51,579 bases of DNA from Saprospiraceae bacterium (GTDB lineage Bacteria; Bacteroidota; Bacteroidia; Chitinophagales; Saprospiraceae): assembly GCA_027488935.1 (NCBI GenBank), contig JAIYAP010000017.1, positions 1 to 51,579 on the forward strand. Reading direction: 5' to 3'. The notes beneath the pieces are model-generated. The model searched no databases. It had not been told where the DNA came from and saw only the letters and a list, made by a program, of their open reading frames with translations. Position numbers and translations under genes: made by a program. Below are positions 16,942 to 26,631 of this stretch, in pieces. Position 1 is the first letter of the stretch, and each line of letters begins with the position of its first letter.

Positions 16942-18258
16942 TTATTTGAACGGATGGCGTTGTTGCCAAACTTCTTCTGGTTTCAAATAATCCATGGCCG
17001 TGTTGGTGAACCGGTTCAGGATCGAATTTTTATGTTTTACAAAACAATTTAATTGCTGGGGCACGGCACCGACCGAACTTTTAATTTCAAGGGCCGTACG
17101 GGCGAAAACAATTTCATGGGAACCCGACTCGATACCGGCCTGCACCATTTTGTACAGCATATTGAGGTATACCTGGTAATCGTGGTTGAAGATTTTATCG
17201 TACCCAATAAAATGCGCTTCCATGGTACCGTGGTTCTGAATGGTGGTATAAAACGCAATCATCTTTTCTTCCAAATACAGGCCATAAATATTAAAATAAG
17301 CACCAAAATCGCGTTTTAATGCCAATAAATAGGCTGGATTGAGGTCCACCATATTAAAACCTGCATTATTTGCCACCGATTTATACAGCGCATGAATTTG
17401 CGGCAGCGCTGCCTCTACCTCCGAAACACGCAACGCGCGGCATTGAATGCCCTCTAATTTTTTAAATGCTCGTTTTGCCCGTGTTCGGTACTTGGTCGAC
17501 ATGGCGTTGAGGTAGGTATCAAAATCCGCGAAAGCAAGCGGCATGACCATGTTGGGTTGAATCTGAAAAGGCAAATAATCTTTCCCGCGCAGATAATCGG
17601 TCGCATGGGTGTGTTCTGGCAACAAATCCTTGAACAGCACCACGGGGATTTTCACCCGCTTTTCTACCAATTGTTTTACCGATGCCTGTACAGCTCCTTC
17701 TAAAAGCGCCAAAGCATCGGTTAGGTCGATGCGGGTAGCATCAAAATAATAACTGTTTTCCCCCGTCAGCAATAGATTACCGCAAATCAACACATCCGCC
17801 GATACAAATCCGACCATATTGCGCCGAAACCAACGCGCGACCCGGTTTAACAAACACGCCCCCTCCTTTTGGGTGTCAAATTCCTGCAAACTATCGGCGG
17901 CATTAAAGTGTTTAATCTGACAAATGGCCACGCCAATGGGTTGTGCATCTGCATAAAACACCAGATACCCAAAGCGCATCCCGCTAGGCGGATTTTGCTC
18001 CAAAATAGATAAATACGGGCGTTGCAAGAATATATTATGTGCTGGCGCCGCTAAATCCCAGTCATTTCCTGCCGATTCAATCGATTTAAATAGGCTGTAA
18101 TGGTATTGAGCAGGTTTTTTATGGTTGGTGTTGGAAGACACAAGCGGGGCTGTAAGGTTCAAAATGACATTTTCGGTTTTGCAAATCAATAGATGCGTGC
18201 GTGTCATCAAGGCTTGTAGACTAAGACACGAAAACGGTAAGCCATCATTTATAGACAT
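16942..18258 (-). CDS. GNAT/FemAB-like acyltransferase
   Basis: A 438-aa protein. The ATG at 18258 was chosen over an upstream TTG (18276). It resembles the FemAB-like/GNAT group: LQRPYLSILEQNPPSGMRFG at the N-terminal half, then STKYRTRAKRAFKKLEGI, IYGLYLEEKMIAFYTTIQ, HFIGYDKIFNHDYQVYLNML and ARTALEIKSSVGAVP. The family transfers acyl or aminoacyl groups, sometimes in cell-wall or lipid biosynthesis; no substrate is predicted here. It follows ppa by 27 nt in what looks like one minus-strand operon starting at the S46 peptidase. No signal peptide is evident. Confidence 0.7.
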   Translation of the reverse strand: MSINDGLPFSCLSLQALMTRTHLLICKTENVILNLTAPLVSSNTNHKKPAQYHYSLFKSIESAGNDWDLAAPAHNIFLQRPYLSILEQNPPSGMRFGYLVFYADAQPIGVAICQIKHFNAADSLQEFDTQKEGACLLNRVARWFRRNMVGFVSADVLICGNLLLTGENSYYFDATRIDLTDALALLEGAVQASVKQLVEKRVKIPVVLFKDLLPEHTHATDYLRGKDYLPFQIQPNMVMPLAFADFDTYLNAMSTKYRTRAKRAFKKLEGIQCRALRVSEVEAALPQIHALYKSVANNAGFNMVDLNPAYLLALKRDFGAYFNIYGLYLEEKMIAFYTTIQNHGTMEAHFIGYDKIFNHDYQVYLNMLYKMVQAGIESGSHEIVFARTALEIKSSVGAVPQQLNCFVKHKNSILNRFTNTAMDYLKPEEVWQQRHPFK

Positions 18259-18285
18259 CGCGATGAACGGTATCAAAGGTTTAAA

Positions 18286-18819
18286 TTAAAAACGCCATTT
18301 AGCGACTTCCTGTTGTGCTTCGGCGGCATCCCCCCACCCCATCAAGAGCATTGTTCCCAAACCATCATAGTACAGAAAAAAAGTTTCCAAAATATGCCGA
18401 ATTGCACTGTAATGCAATTGAAAACTGTCCCAATCGGTTGCATCAATGATTCGAAGGGTCGGATCGACGGGTACTGCCAACACTTTGTGGTCCAGTTCGC
18501 CGGTGTCTTTTAATTTCAATAGGCCGATGGGCAACACTTCGATCAAGGTTCCTGTAGGCATCGACTCTGCAAGGAGTAATACGTCCAAAGGGTCTCCATC
18601 GCCTGCGCGGTCTTTATCCATGCGGGTTGATGGCACAAATCCATAATTTACGGGATAAGGCAAAAAACGCACCATGCGTGGGATACCGTCACGTTGGTCC
18701 TGTTCAAACTGAAGCAACTGTTTGTTATATTCGTACTTATGGTTGGTGCCGGCCGGAATTTCAATGACTGCCTGTAAGTTTCCGTTTGCCGAAAACGTTG
18801 GGAGTTCGAGGTGATTCAT
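18286..18819 (-). CDS. ppa: Inorganic pyrophosphatase (family I)
   Basis: A 177-aa soluble enzyme hydrolysing PPi to two Pi with Mg2+, pulling biosynthetic reactions forward. The signature DGDPLDVLL (Asp74, Asp76, Asp79) is present, as are the conserved KYEYNK and YPVNYGFVPST segments. Length matches the bacterial family I (about 175-180 aa). It lies 33 nt after the trans-sulfuration gene and upstream of the acyltransferase gene. Confidence 0.95.
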   Translation of the reverse strand: MNHLELPTFSANGNLQAVIEIPAGTNHKYEYNKQLLQFEQDQRDGIPRMVRFLPYPVNYGFVPSTRMDKDRAGDGDPLDVLLLAESMPTGTLIEVLPIGLLKLKDTGELDHKVLAVPVDPTLRIIDATDWDSFQLHYSAIRHILETFFLYYDGLGTMLLMGWGDAAEAQQEVAKWRF

Positions 18820-18852
18820 GGTGTAAAATGCTTAGGTTCTTCAATAATTGGA

Positions 18853-20022
18853 TTAAAGTCCTTCAAGGGCCTGTTCAATATCTTCCCACAACCAATCAGG
18901 ATCTTCCAGCCCAATATAAAATCGAACAAATGTCCATGGAATTGGCGGGTTTTCGCGGCCTGGAATGTTGTAAAATCCAATGGTTGGCATCATCAAAGAT
19001 TCATGTCCGCCCCAGGATACGGCCATCAAAAAACGTTGAATACGGTGCACAAAAGCTTCCATTTGCTCGAACGAATCCGATTTGAAGATCACCGAGAATA
19101 AACCACCGCAGCCCCGCATTTGTTTTCGGGCAAGGGCTAATTGTGGAAAACTTTCATGGAATGGATACCATATTTTGGCAACTTTGGGGTGTTTTTCTAA
19201 TTTAGCAATGATCGCCTGCGCGCTTTCGTCGCTGCGCTGCACCCGCAAGGGCAAGGTACGCAAGCCACGTATAACCAAAGCAGCATCATGCGGGCCCAAA
19301 ACACCGCCCAGGGTCATCAATTCAGATTCGAATAATTTGCGCACCATTTCTTTGCTGGAGCACAACACTCCGACGACTACATCACTGTGCCCATTGAGGT
19401 ATTTTGTGCCAGAATGCACCACAATATCAATCCCAAATGCCGCCGGATTTTGAAAAATCGGGGATGCATACGAGTTGTCAATGATAGTAACAATGCCATG
19501 TGCACGCGCAAGATCCGCACAAGCCGCTAAGTCTTGACATTCAAAAGTTAAGGTATTCGGACTTTCTAGATACAAAACCTTGGTATTTTCCTGGATCGCC
19601 GCTTTGATGTTTTCAATATCGGTGCCATCCACAAAGGTGTGGGAAACCCCAAAACGCGTCAGCAGTTTCTTCAACAGGGCAGTTGTCCAGGAATAGGGTG
19701 CACGCTGACACACTACATGGTCGCCGGCAGCAACATTGCCAATCACCGCAGCAGCAATGGCACCAGCGCCACTGGAAAAAACCAGGGCATCCTCGGTGCC
19801 TTCCAATGCGGCCAATTTTTTGCGCAAAATTTCGACCGTCGGGTTATTGCCCCGGGTGTACACATGGTGTTGCAACTCGTCGCTGAACGCCCTGCGGAAG
19901 TAAGCCAAATCCGGAAAAACGAAGTTGCTCGACTGCATGACCGGCGGCGATACAGCATTAAAATATTCGGAGCGCTCCTCCCCAAGGTGGGTTAAGATGT
20001 CGCTGAGATCCAATTTTTGCAT
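18853..20022 (-). CDS. Trans-sulfuration PLP enzyme
   Basis: A 389-aa PLP enzyme of the Cys/Met metabolism family (cystathionine gamma-synthase, cystathionine lyase or methionine gamma-lyase). The ATG at 20022 was used rather than TTG 20025. Visible are YTRGNNPTVEILRKKLAALE, VFSSGAGAIAAAV, LESPNTLTFECQDL, IIDNSYASPIFQNP and the PLP lysine in HSGTKYLNGHSD (Lys207). Motifs do not separate synthase from lyase, so no symbol is given. It lies 12 nt after the S46 peptidase stop, in the same operon. Confidence 0.9.
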   Translation of the reverse strand: MQKLDLSDILTHLGEERSEYFNAVSPPVMQSSNFVFPDLAYFRRAFSDELQHHVYTRGNNPTVEILRKKLAALEGTEDALVFSSGAGAIAAAVIGNVAAGDHVVCQRAPYSWTTALLKKLLTRFGVSHTFVDGTDIENIKAAIQENTKVLYLESPNTLTFECQDLAACADLARAHGIVTIIDNSYASPIFQNPAAFGIDIVVHSGTKYLNGHSDVVVGVLCSSKEMVRKLFESELMTLGGVLGPHDAALVIRGLRTLPLRVQRSDESAQAIIAKLEKHPKVAKIWYPFHESFPQLALARKQMRGCGGLFSVIFKSDSFEQMEAFVHRIQRFLMAVSWGGHESLMMPTIGFYNIPGRENPPIPWTFVRFYIGLEDPDWLWEDIEQALEGL

Positions 20023-20034
20023 CAAACAAAGGGG

Positions 20035-22218
20035 TTACTTTTTCTTTTTATGTTTCTTTTGGCCTTGTACCAGTTTCATTTCTTTCAATAAATATCCAGC
20101 ACCGGCGTATTTATCAACAATAAACAGCACATACCGAATATCCACCATGATGTTGCGGCAAATAGCAGGATCATAATTAAGATCGCTCATGGTGCCTTCC
20201 CAAACCCGGTCGAAATTTAAACCCACCAAATTGCCCCGTGCATCAATGGCCGGACTGCCGGAGTTGCCGCCCGTAGTGTGGTTGGCGCCCAAAAAGGCTA
20301 CGGGCAATTTACCTTCCGAAGTGGCATACACTCCATAATCTTTTGCTTTCCACAGATCAATCAGGCGTTTTGGCACATCAAATTCATAATCACCGGGAAT
20401 GTATTTTTCCATCACCCCATCCAGGTCTGACTGAAACTCATAATGTACCGCATTTCGAGGTTCGTATCCGCGAACAGGGCCGTAGGTAAGGCGCAAGGTA
20501 CTATTGGCGTCCGGGAAAAAGCGTTTGTCTTTAAAAACCACCATTTGCGCAGCCATATACTGACGTTGCAGCAGGCTTATGCTGGGCGTCAAGGTTTGCA
20601 ATTTGGGCTGTACATTGTCGATATAGGCACTATTTAAGCCTTTATAAAACAAGTAAGCGGGATCGTTTTTCAGGGTAAGTGCAAGGTTCTCTGGCTTATC
20701 GGCCAATAACGCTTTCATTTTGGCCTGATTGGGGAAAACGCTGTTTTTGAAAATATAGGCCGCAAATCCAGAAAAATCATCGGGTTTGGCCCTTCCAGCG
20801 ACCATTTGTTTTACATAGGTGCCACCCCAATCTGGATTGGCATTTTGAGCGTACAATTCAAGCAGGCCGGCAAAAACAGCCTCGTCTACTTCCGGGCGAT
20901 AGTTTTTGTAAAATTCTTCGAGGCGACTGGCATTTTCCTGGATTTTGGTATTGAATCCGACCGCACCGTTTTTATCGTATGATTCAATCCAACTGTTTAA
21001 ACTTGCCACCAAGCCAAGTATTTCGTTGTTGCGCACACAGGCCTCCAGGTAATAATCGCGGGCCAGGGCATAGGGTTCCATTTCACGCAAAAGTTGATTA
21101 ATGCGCGGTAAAAGGTTGGCATATTTGAATTTCCAATCGGTGTTTGCGTTGATCCGCTGGGTAAATTCGGCTTCATATGCTTCCTTTTTTTCAACGGCCT
21201 TGTAGGTTTTAAGTCCCAGCATTTCACCCTGCCATTTTTTCCAGGCATTGGCGATGGAGGCGTATTTTGCCACATAGGCAATTTTTACAGCGGGATCTTT
21301 GCGCATGTACGAATCGAGTATCTTCAAAGCCCGGTCGCGCACGCTCACACGCGCAGGGTCGAGCACGGCACCGGTTTGACGCACGGCTTCAGCGCTCAGG
21401 TATTCGTCGGTTCGGCCTGGAAAGCCATAAACCATGGTAAAATCGCCTTCTTCGATGCCATCCAGGGAAACCGGTAAAAAATGCCCTGGTTTATAGGGCA
21501 CATTGTTGGTATTATACGGTGCCGGGTGGTTGTCTTTATCGGCATAAATCCGAAACATGGAAAAATCACCCGTATGTCGTGGCCACACCCAGTTGTCGGT
21601 ATCTGCGCCAAATTTACCGATGCTGCTGGGTGGTGTACCCACCAAACGAAGGTCATTATAGGTTATGGTAACAAACAAAAAGTACTGATTTCCATTATAA
21701 AATGGGCGCACCAGGGTTTCTTCCCACTTTTCTTTTTTGGTGTTGGCGCGTATCTGTACAATGTTTTTATCGATTTGCGCCTGCCGGTCTTTTTCACCCA
21801 TGCCTTCTGTAACATCCTGCAAGGCAAGTAAGGTGACATCTTCCATGCGGCGCACAAACATGGCAGTTACGCCGGGTGCGGGCAATTCCTCCGCCTTGGA
21901 TTGCGCCCAAAAGCCATCTTCCACATAATTATGTTGCAGGGAGGACAGTTTTTGGATTGCATCAAAGCCACAATGGTGGTTGGTGAGGAGCAAACCTTCC
22001 GGGGAAATCATTTCGCCGGTGCATCCGCCATCAAACTGACAGATGGCGTCTTTCAAGCTGGGTTGGTTGGCGTGGTAAATGGCGTCGGCGTCGAGTTTAC
22101 AGCCGAGGGCTTTCATCTCTTTTTCGTTCAACTTTTCGAGCTGCGAGGGCAGCCACATACCACCTTGTGCGCATACAAGCGCTGGCAACAGGAAGAAAAA
22201 ACAGAGGAGTCTTTGCAT
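20035..22218 (-). CDS. S46 dipeptidyl-peptidase, DPP11-like
   Basis: A 727-aa periplasmic serine exopeptidase that removes dipeptides from peptide N-termini. It has a signal peptide (MQRLLCFFFLLPALVCAQ). Catalytic residues are His in TNHHCGF (81/82), Asp in PRHTGDFSMFRIYAD and Ser653 in TGGNSGSPAI. Arg671 in GLNFDRVWEG lies 18 residues after the Ser, the position that in Porphyromonas DPP11 is Arg and gives Asp/Glu specificity (Gly in DPP7). This suggests DPP11-type acidic preference. A Lys-rich tail (KKHKKKK) ends the protein. It is the first gene of a minus-strand operon with the PLP enzyme, ppa and an acyltransferase. Confidence 0.92.
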   Translation of the reverse strand: MQRLLCFFFLLPALVCAQGGMWLPSQLEKLNEKEMKALGCKLDADAIYHANQPSLKDAICQFDGGCTGEMISPEGLLLTNHHCGFDAIQKLSSLQHNYVEDGFWAQSKAEELPAPGVTAMFVRRMEDVTLLALQDVTEGMGEKDRQAQIDKNIVQIRANTKKEKWEETLVRPFYNGNQYFLFVTITYNDLRLVGTPPSSIGKFGADTDNWVWPRHTGDFSMFRIYADKDNHPAPYNTNNVPYKPGHFLPVSLDGIEEGDFTMVYGFPGRTDEYLSAEAVRQTGAVLDPARVSVRDRALKILDSYMRKDPAVKIAYVAKYASIANAWKKWQGEMLGLKTYKAVEKKEAYEAEFTQRINANTDWKFKYANLLPRINQLLREMEPYALARDYYLEACVRNNEILGLVASLNSWIESYDKNGAVGFNTKIQENASRLEEFYKNYRPEVDEAVFAGLLELYAQNANPDWGGTYVKQMVAGRAKPDDFSGFAAYIFKNSVFPNQAKMKALLADKPENLALTLKNDPAYLFYKGLNSAYIDNVQPKLQTLTPSISLLQRQYMAAQMVVFKDKRFFPDANSTLRLTYGPVRGYEPRNAVHYEFQSDLDGVMEKYIPGDYEFDVPKRLIDLWKAKDYGVYATSEGKLPVAFLGANHTTGGNSGSPAIDARGNLVGLNFDRVWEGTMSDLNYDPAICRNIMVDIRYVLFIVDKYAGAGYLLKEMKLVQGQKKHKKKK

Positions 22219-22264
22219 GATGATCTTTTTTGTCGGGGCGAAAGTATGACAAAAAAGAAAGCGC

Positions 22265-22612
22265 TCAAATTACGCCCACGACATTAAACGTAATTCCGTC
22301 TAAACGATGGTCTTCGTTTTCAGCATCTGTTAGTACCGCAAGGGCTGCATTGCGTCGTTCGGGCTTTTCTTTGGAAAGAAAAAGGTCAAAATGATGAATC
22401 AACAACACCACCTGCGCGCTTCCGGTGACCTCAAGGGAGCACAGGCAATCGGCCAAGGCATCCAGGTTTTTACCGAAATAATCGGGAAAAAACAATTGTT
22501 TGGCAATGCGCGGATAAAAAGCACGCAAAGTTTGTGCCTTGGAACCGTCAATTTCGGCAATAAAGGTGCCAGGAGGGAAGGAAGGGGACTCAGGTTGATG
22601 ATGAATTTCCAT
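22265..22612 (-). CDS. Barstar-like RNase inhibitor
   Basis: A 115-aa cytoplasmic protein. The segment FPDYFGKNLDALADCL (Asp51, Asp55) matches the barstar helix whose acidic residues plug the barnase active site; the rest fits the barstar alpha/beta fold. It is downstream of, and 35 nt from, a barnase-like gene on the same strand, so it is predicted to bind and inhibit that enzyme before export. The N-terminal tail (about 15 residues) is longer than in Bacillus barstar. Confidence 0.88.
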   Translation of the reverse strand: MEIHHQPESPSFPPGTFIAEIDGSKAQTLRAFYPRIAKQLFFPDYFGKNLDALADCLCSLEVTGSAQVVLLIHHFDLFLSKEKPERRNAALAVLTDAENEDHRLDGITFNVVGVI

Positions 22613-22647
22613 AATATTTATTTAAAAACAGGGGCCCACGAACCATT

Positions 22648-23097
22648 TTATTTCAGTTTTGTAAAATGGTTGTAATGATCGCGGGTGTACCAGGCGCTCT
22701 GGTCGGAACCCGTAACTAAACGTTCGGGGCCCCTGTTTTGACCGCTTATTTTGGGATGAACATCCCATTCGCGGTAACGTATTGTTTGCTGCTGTACATC
22801 TTTTAAAGGAAGCCTTCTTTCCCGGTTTTGAAATTCCCGGCCTCCTACAAAATCTTGTGGCGCGTTATCGTGTTGTTCAATGTATTCCAGCGTTTCCCAA
22901 ACATATTCGGGTGCCAGGGAATAATTATTGTCGGTTCTAACAGGCTTTGTAATAACCGGACCTGTATTGTCAGGTTGCGTTGGTTGGAATTGGCAGGCAG
23001 GTAAAAAAATAGAAAGAGCAAGTAAATGAACCCCGATCGCAGAAAACAGGATCGAAATAACCTTCCATTTACCCATCTTTAAATTTTCAAAACCCAT
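22648..23097 (-). CDS. Barnase-like ribonuclease, lipid-anchored
   Basis: A 149-aa microbial RNase of the barnase/N1-T1 family. ATG 23097 was preferred to TTG 23103; ATG 23076 is another option. The N-terminus is a hydrophobic leader with lipobox LPAC (Cys35), so the enzyme is predicted to be exported and anchored. The RNase domain (about 61-149) includes YVWETLEYIEQH, VGGREFQNRERRLP, YREWDV (Glu110), NRGPERLVTGSD (Arg122, Arg126) and YTRDHYNHFTKLK (His141), matching barnase Glu73, Arg83, Arg87 and His102. It cleaves RNA by a 2',3'-cyclic intermediate. The inhibitor gene follows directly. Confidence 0.9.
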   Translation of the reverse strand: MGFENLKMGKWKVISILFSAIGVHLLALSIFLPACQFQPTQPDNTGPVITKPVRTDNNYSLAPEYVWETLEYIEQHDNAPQDFVGGREFQNRERRLPLKDVQQQTIRYREWDVHPKISGQNRGPERLVTGSDQSAWYTRDHYNHFTKLK

Positions 23098-23111
23098 ATC
23101 CAATCTCCATT

Positions 23112-23147
23112 TTCAACTAACAACTAACAACTGTCAACTAACAACTG
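23112..23147. repeat. Short AACAACT direct repeats
   Basis: Between the RNase start and the TlpA stop, the sequence contains four copies of a 7-bp (T)AACAACT-like motif, with a GT interruption. No function is visible; it lies upstream of the RNase start codon. Confidence 0.5.
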
Positions 23148-23149
23148 AA

Positions 23150-24259
23150 TTAGAGCGCTTTCAACAATTCCGCCTCCAAATTCTGGCGCGGGTTAATCGC
23201 AATGATGGTACCGTCTTTCCCGATCAAAAAAGTTTTCGGAATGGCACTTACGCCATAAACGCCAGCAGGTTCGCTGCCCCAATATTTCAGGTCGCTCACA
23301 TGGTTTTCCCAGACCAAACCATCTTGTTTGATGGCGCTGATCCATTTTACCTTACCATCGGCTTTCTTTTTTTCCATTTCGGTGGCAGACATGTTCATGC
23401 GTGGATCAGCACCGTCGAGGGAAACACTGAACACTTCAAAACCTTTGTCTTTGAACTTGTTGTACACTTCCACCACATGTGGATTTTCACGACGGCAAGG
23501 GCCGCACCAACTCGCCCAGAAGTCGAGCAATACTACCTTGCCTTTCAAAGCAGATAAAGTACGTACTTTTCCGTCCGGACCAGGCAAGGCGATTTCTGGT
23601 GCCACCTGGCCTACTTTTATAAGTTCAGCGCCTTGTTGTTGGCCTACCTGTGCTTCTATTTGCGCGATCATCCCTTTAAAATCCGTGGCGTATTTAGAGC
23701 CAGGCATTTTTTCATCCAACAAGGTAGATTTTGCTTTAAAATCGGCTATAAACGCCATAGGGTTGGTGCCCAGCAATTGGGTAGTCAAAAAAGCCTGCAT
23801 CAGCGGGGTGCATCCTTTTTCAATTTTTGCTTTGGCTTCTTCTGGTGATTTTACCTGGTTTTGGATCAGGTCGCGGATAATGCCCGCATAACATTCAAAC
23901 GTTGGCGAACCCGTTACTTTGATATCCAAACGATCCATGGTGTTGAGATCACCCTGCACTTCCACGACGGTTTCTTTGCCATCGAGGATAAAATACATGC
24001 GCTTGGCGCCGACACTCAAGCGGTATAAACCTTCTTCAAAAGGTTTTTCGAGTTTAATTTCAAATTTGCCTGCGCCATCACAACTTGCACGGCCAACGGC
24101 TACATTGCTGCGGTCGAAATTCGATTGCTCGAGGATTACTTGCAAATTGGCTGCATTTTGGATCGAGCCTTTCAAGGCATGCCCCACTTGTCCCTGGCAA
24201 GCAGAGAGGATGGAAAGTATCGGCAGCAACAAGAAAAGTAAGGATTTTATCTTTTTCAT
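23150..24259 (-). CDS. TlpA-like thioredoxin lipoprotein
   Basis: A 369-aa envelope protein. The ATG at 24259 starts a lipoprotein signal (MKKIKSLLFLLLPILSILSAC, Cys21). Residues about 22-130 resemble DUF4369, then a helical linker, then a thioredoxin fold of the TlpA/ResA type from about 215 with the redox pair WASWCGPC (Cys252, Cys255) and cis-Pro region VSAIPKTFLIGKDG. It should reduce or isomerise disulfides in the periplasm. It starts 11 nt after the purL stop and is probably read from the purL promoter, so purL, tlpA-like and the RNase pair may form one transcript. Confidence 0.88.
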   Translation of the reverse strand: MKKIKSLLFLLLPILSILSACQGQVGHALKGSIQNAANLQVILEQSNFDRSNVAVGRASCDGAGKFEIKLEKPFEEGLYRLSVGAKRMYFILDGKETVVEVQGDLNTMDRLDIKVTGSPTFECYAGIIRDLIQNQVKSPEEAKAKIEKGCTPLMQAFLTTQLLGTNPMAFIADFKAKSTLLDEKMPGSKYATDFKGMIAQIEAQVGQQQGAELIKVGQVAPEIALPGPDGKVRTLSALKGKVVLLDFWASWCGPCRRENPHVVEVYNKFKDKGFEVFSVSLDGADPRMNMSATEMEKKKADGKVKWISAIKQDGLVWENHVSDLKYWGSEPAGVYGVSAIPKTFLIGKDGTIIAINPRQNLEAELLKAL

Positions 24260-24270
24260 GGTGTATGAAT

Positions 24271-26493
24271 TTATTGCATGATTTCGTTCAAAACAGTGTT
24301 GTAGGTATGCTTCCAACTTTCAACATTGCCCCAATTTTCGCCGTCAATGAGCACTTCTGCTCCTGCAACCGTGCCAATTTGGGAAAATGGTGTGTTGGCT
24401 GCTTGTAAAAAACGTTCGAAAGCGGCTTGTTGTTCAGATTGTACTGAAACAATGATTCGGCTTTGCGCTTCGCCAAACAAATAAGCGTCTTTGCGGATGG
24501 CCGCATCGGTTTGCAGGGTAAAGCCCAAGCCGCGTGGCATGCCGCTTTCCAGCAGGGCTACCAATACACCGCCTTCCGATACGTCGTGCGCTGATTGTAC
24601 CAAGCCTGCTGCAATTACTTTTTGAGCGGTTTGTTGCAAGGCATACTCTTCTTCCAAATCGAAATGCGGACAATTGCTCCATTCCACTTCCTGCACCAAA
24701 CGCAGGTACTCGCTGCATCCCAAATCGTCGCGTTGTACACCCAAGAGGTAAATCAAATCGCCCGCTTGTTTGAAATCGAGCGTCATCATTTGGTTGTAAT
24801 CATCCAGGATGCCCAACATACCAATGGTTGGGGTCGGGAAAACCGGAATATCCTTACCGTCGTGCTTATATTGGTTGTAAAAACTCACATTACCGCCGGT
24901 CACCGGTGTTTCAAATTTGCGACAGGCATCGCCCATGCCACGAATGGCTTCGGCAAACTGAAAATATACTTCCGGGTTGTACGGATTGCCAAAGTTGAGG
25001 CAATTGGTGATGGCAACCGGCATTCCACCTGAACAAGTGATGTTTCGCGCTGCCTCTGCTACCGCAATCATGGCACCTTTGTAGGGGTCGGCGTGGACAT
25101 AGGCAGAATTGCAATCGGTGGTGAGGGTGATTGCTTTTTCTGTGCCTTTAATATATACGACGGCCGCATCGGAAGGCTTGTTGGTGGTCATGGTACCCGT
25201 GCGCACCATGGAGTCGTATTGCTGGGTGATCCAGTTTTTGGAGGCGATGTTGGGCGACGACCACAGTTTTTTGGCCGCTGCCAGGTAATCGGCGGGCTGT
25301 TTTATGGTATTTAGGTCAAATTTTTCAATTTCATTCAGGTATTCCGGGCGTTTTTGCTCGCGCACGTACACGGGTGCGCCCCCGCCCAACACGAGGTCAT
25401 GGGCAGGCACATCGGCTACTTTTTCGCCGTGGTAGAAAAACTCCAGTCGTCCGGTATCGGTGGTAACGCCAATTTCGGCACAGGGCAGGTCCCATTTTTC
25501 AAAAACAGCCAACAATTCTTGTTCCCGGCCTGGTTTGCACACGATGAGCATGCGTTCCTGGCTTTCGGACAGCAGGATTTCCCAGTCTTTCATATTAGAC
25601 TGGCGGGTGGGGGTTTTGCTAAGGTCGATGCGCATGCCGCAACCTGCTTTGGCACTCATTTCGGAGGTAGAACAGGTAATCCCTGCTGCGCCCATATCTT
25701 GCATGCCCACCAAAGCGCCGGTTTGAATGGCTTCCAAACTGGCTTCGAGCAATAATTTTTCCTGAAACGGGTCTCCCACTTGTACGGCGGGCAAATCTTC
25801 GTGCGAATCGGCCGACAAATCAGCCGAAGCGAAGGTAGCGCCGTGAATGCCGTCTTTGCCAGTAGCAGAACCTACTATAAATACGGGATTTCCTGGTCCT
25901 CCCGCAGTAGCACTAACCGTTTCGCCCGCTTTTACGATGCCCGCAGACATGGCATTTACCAAAATATCGTGGTTGTAACAAGGGTAAAAATACACCTCGC
26001 CGCCCACGGTAGGTACGCCAAAACAGTTGCCATAATCGCCGATGCCTTTCACAACGCCCGTAATGAGGCGTTTCATCCGGGCATCCTTGGGGATACCAAA
26101 ACGCAGGCTGTTGAGGGCTGCGATTGGGCGGGCGCCCATGGTAAAGATATCGCGGTGAATGCCACCAACGCCGGTTGCCGCGCCTTGATAAGGTTCGATG
26201 GCCGATGGGTGGTTGTGGCTTTCGATTTTAAAAACACAGCCTAAGCCGCCACCAATATCCACCAGACCCGCATTTTCTTCACCGGCTTCTACGAGCAGGC
26301 GCTTGCCTTTGCGGGGCAGGGTTTTGAGTTGGAGGATGGAGTTTTTGTAAGAACAGTGTTCACTCCACATTACTGAAAAGATGCTCAGTTCGGTGAAGTT
26401 GGGTTGACGGCCAAGAATTTGGATAATACGCTCGAATTCTTCCGGGGTGAGGCCGAGACTTTTTGCAGTATCGACGGTGGGTATCGCTTCCAA
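24271..26493 (-). CDS. purL: Phosphoribosylformylglycinamidine synthase PurL
   Basis: The glutaminase-independent large subunit of FGAM synthase (step 4 of purine synthesis), about 740 aa with the TTG start at 26493. This length matches the Bacillus-type small PurL. Motifs: [53 protein letters not shown], and the second-half [11 protein letters not shown] and [15 protein letters not shown]. The PurS and PurQ partners are not in the window. The longest frame reaches ATG 26562, but that ATG immediately follows the upstream gene's terminator T run and precedes a TATCTTTG box (26533-26540), so a later start is likely. Confidence 0.93.
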   Translation of the reverse strand: MEAIPTVDTAKSLGLTPEEFERIIQILGRQPNFTELSIFSVMWSEHCSYKNSILQLKTLPRKGKRLLVEAGEENAGLVDIGGGLGCVFKIESHNHPSAIEPYQGAATGVGGIHRDIFTMGARPIAALNSLRFGIPKDARMKRLITGVVKGIGDYGNCFGVPTVGGEVYFYPCYNHDILVNAMSAGIVKAGETVSATAGGPGNPVFIVGSATGKDGIHGATFASADLSADSHEDLPAVQVGDPFQEKLLLEASLEAIQTGALVGMQDMGAAGITCSTSEMSAKAGCGMRIDLSKTPTRQSNMKDWEILLSESQERMLIVCKPGREQELLAVFEKWDLPCAEIGVTTDTGRLEFFYHGEKVADVPAHDLVLGGGAPVYVREQKRPEYLNEIEKFDLNTIKQPADYLAAAKKLWSSPNIASKNWITQQYDSMVRTGTMTTNKPSDAAVVYIKGTEKAITLTTDCNSAYVHADPYKGAMIAVAEAARNITCSGGMPVAITNCLNFGNPYNPEVYFQFAEAIRGMGDACRKFETPVTGGNVSFYNQYKHDGKDIPVFPTPTIGMLGILDDYNQMMTLDFKQAGDLIYLLGVQRDDLGCSEYLRLVQEVEWSNCPHFDLEEEYALQQTAQKVIAAGLVQSAHDVSEGGVLVALLESGMPRGLGFTLQTDAAIRKDAYLFGEAQSRIIVSVQSEQQAAFERFLQAANTPFSQIGTVAGAEVLIDGENWGNVESWKHTYNTVLNEIMQ

Positions 26494-26532
26494 GAAATGA
26501 AGTATAATAGGTGATGATTGCAATTTTCGGGG

Positions 26533-26540
26533 CAAAGATA
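26533..26540 (-). promoter_or_regulatory. purL: -7 box (TATCTTTG) of purL
   Basis: An exact TAnnTTTG box on the minus strand, placed 40 nt before the TTG start proposed for purL and after the terminator of the upstream gene. It lies inside the longest purL frame and therefore argues against the ATG at 26562. The -33 region is T-rich but has no clear TTTG. Confidence 0.45.
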
Positions 26541-26562
26541 GGACAAGCCCCGGTACTTCCAT

Positions 26563-26599
26563 AAAAAAACCGCCTGCTTGTTTGCACAGGCAGGCGGTT
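26563..26599 (-). terminator. Terminator of the beta-barrel gene
   Basis: On the minus strand, arms 26590-26599 and 26568-26577 (AACCGCCTGC / GCAGGCGGTT) form a perfect 10-bp stem with a 12-nt loop, followed by a T run (26563-26567) that ends at the ATG proposed for the longest purL frame. Confidence 0.85.
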
Positions 26600-26631
26600 G
26601 GTATCTTATGCTTCCAAAAGGTCGCTTAAAA

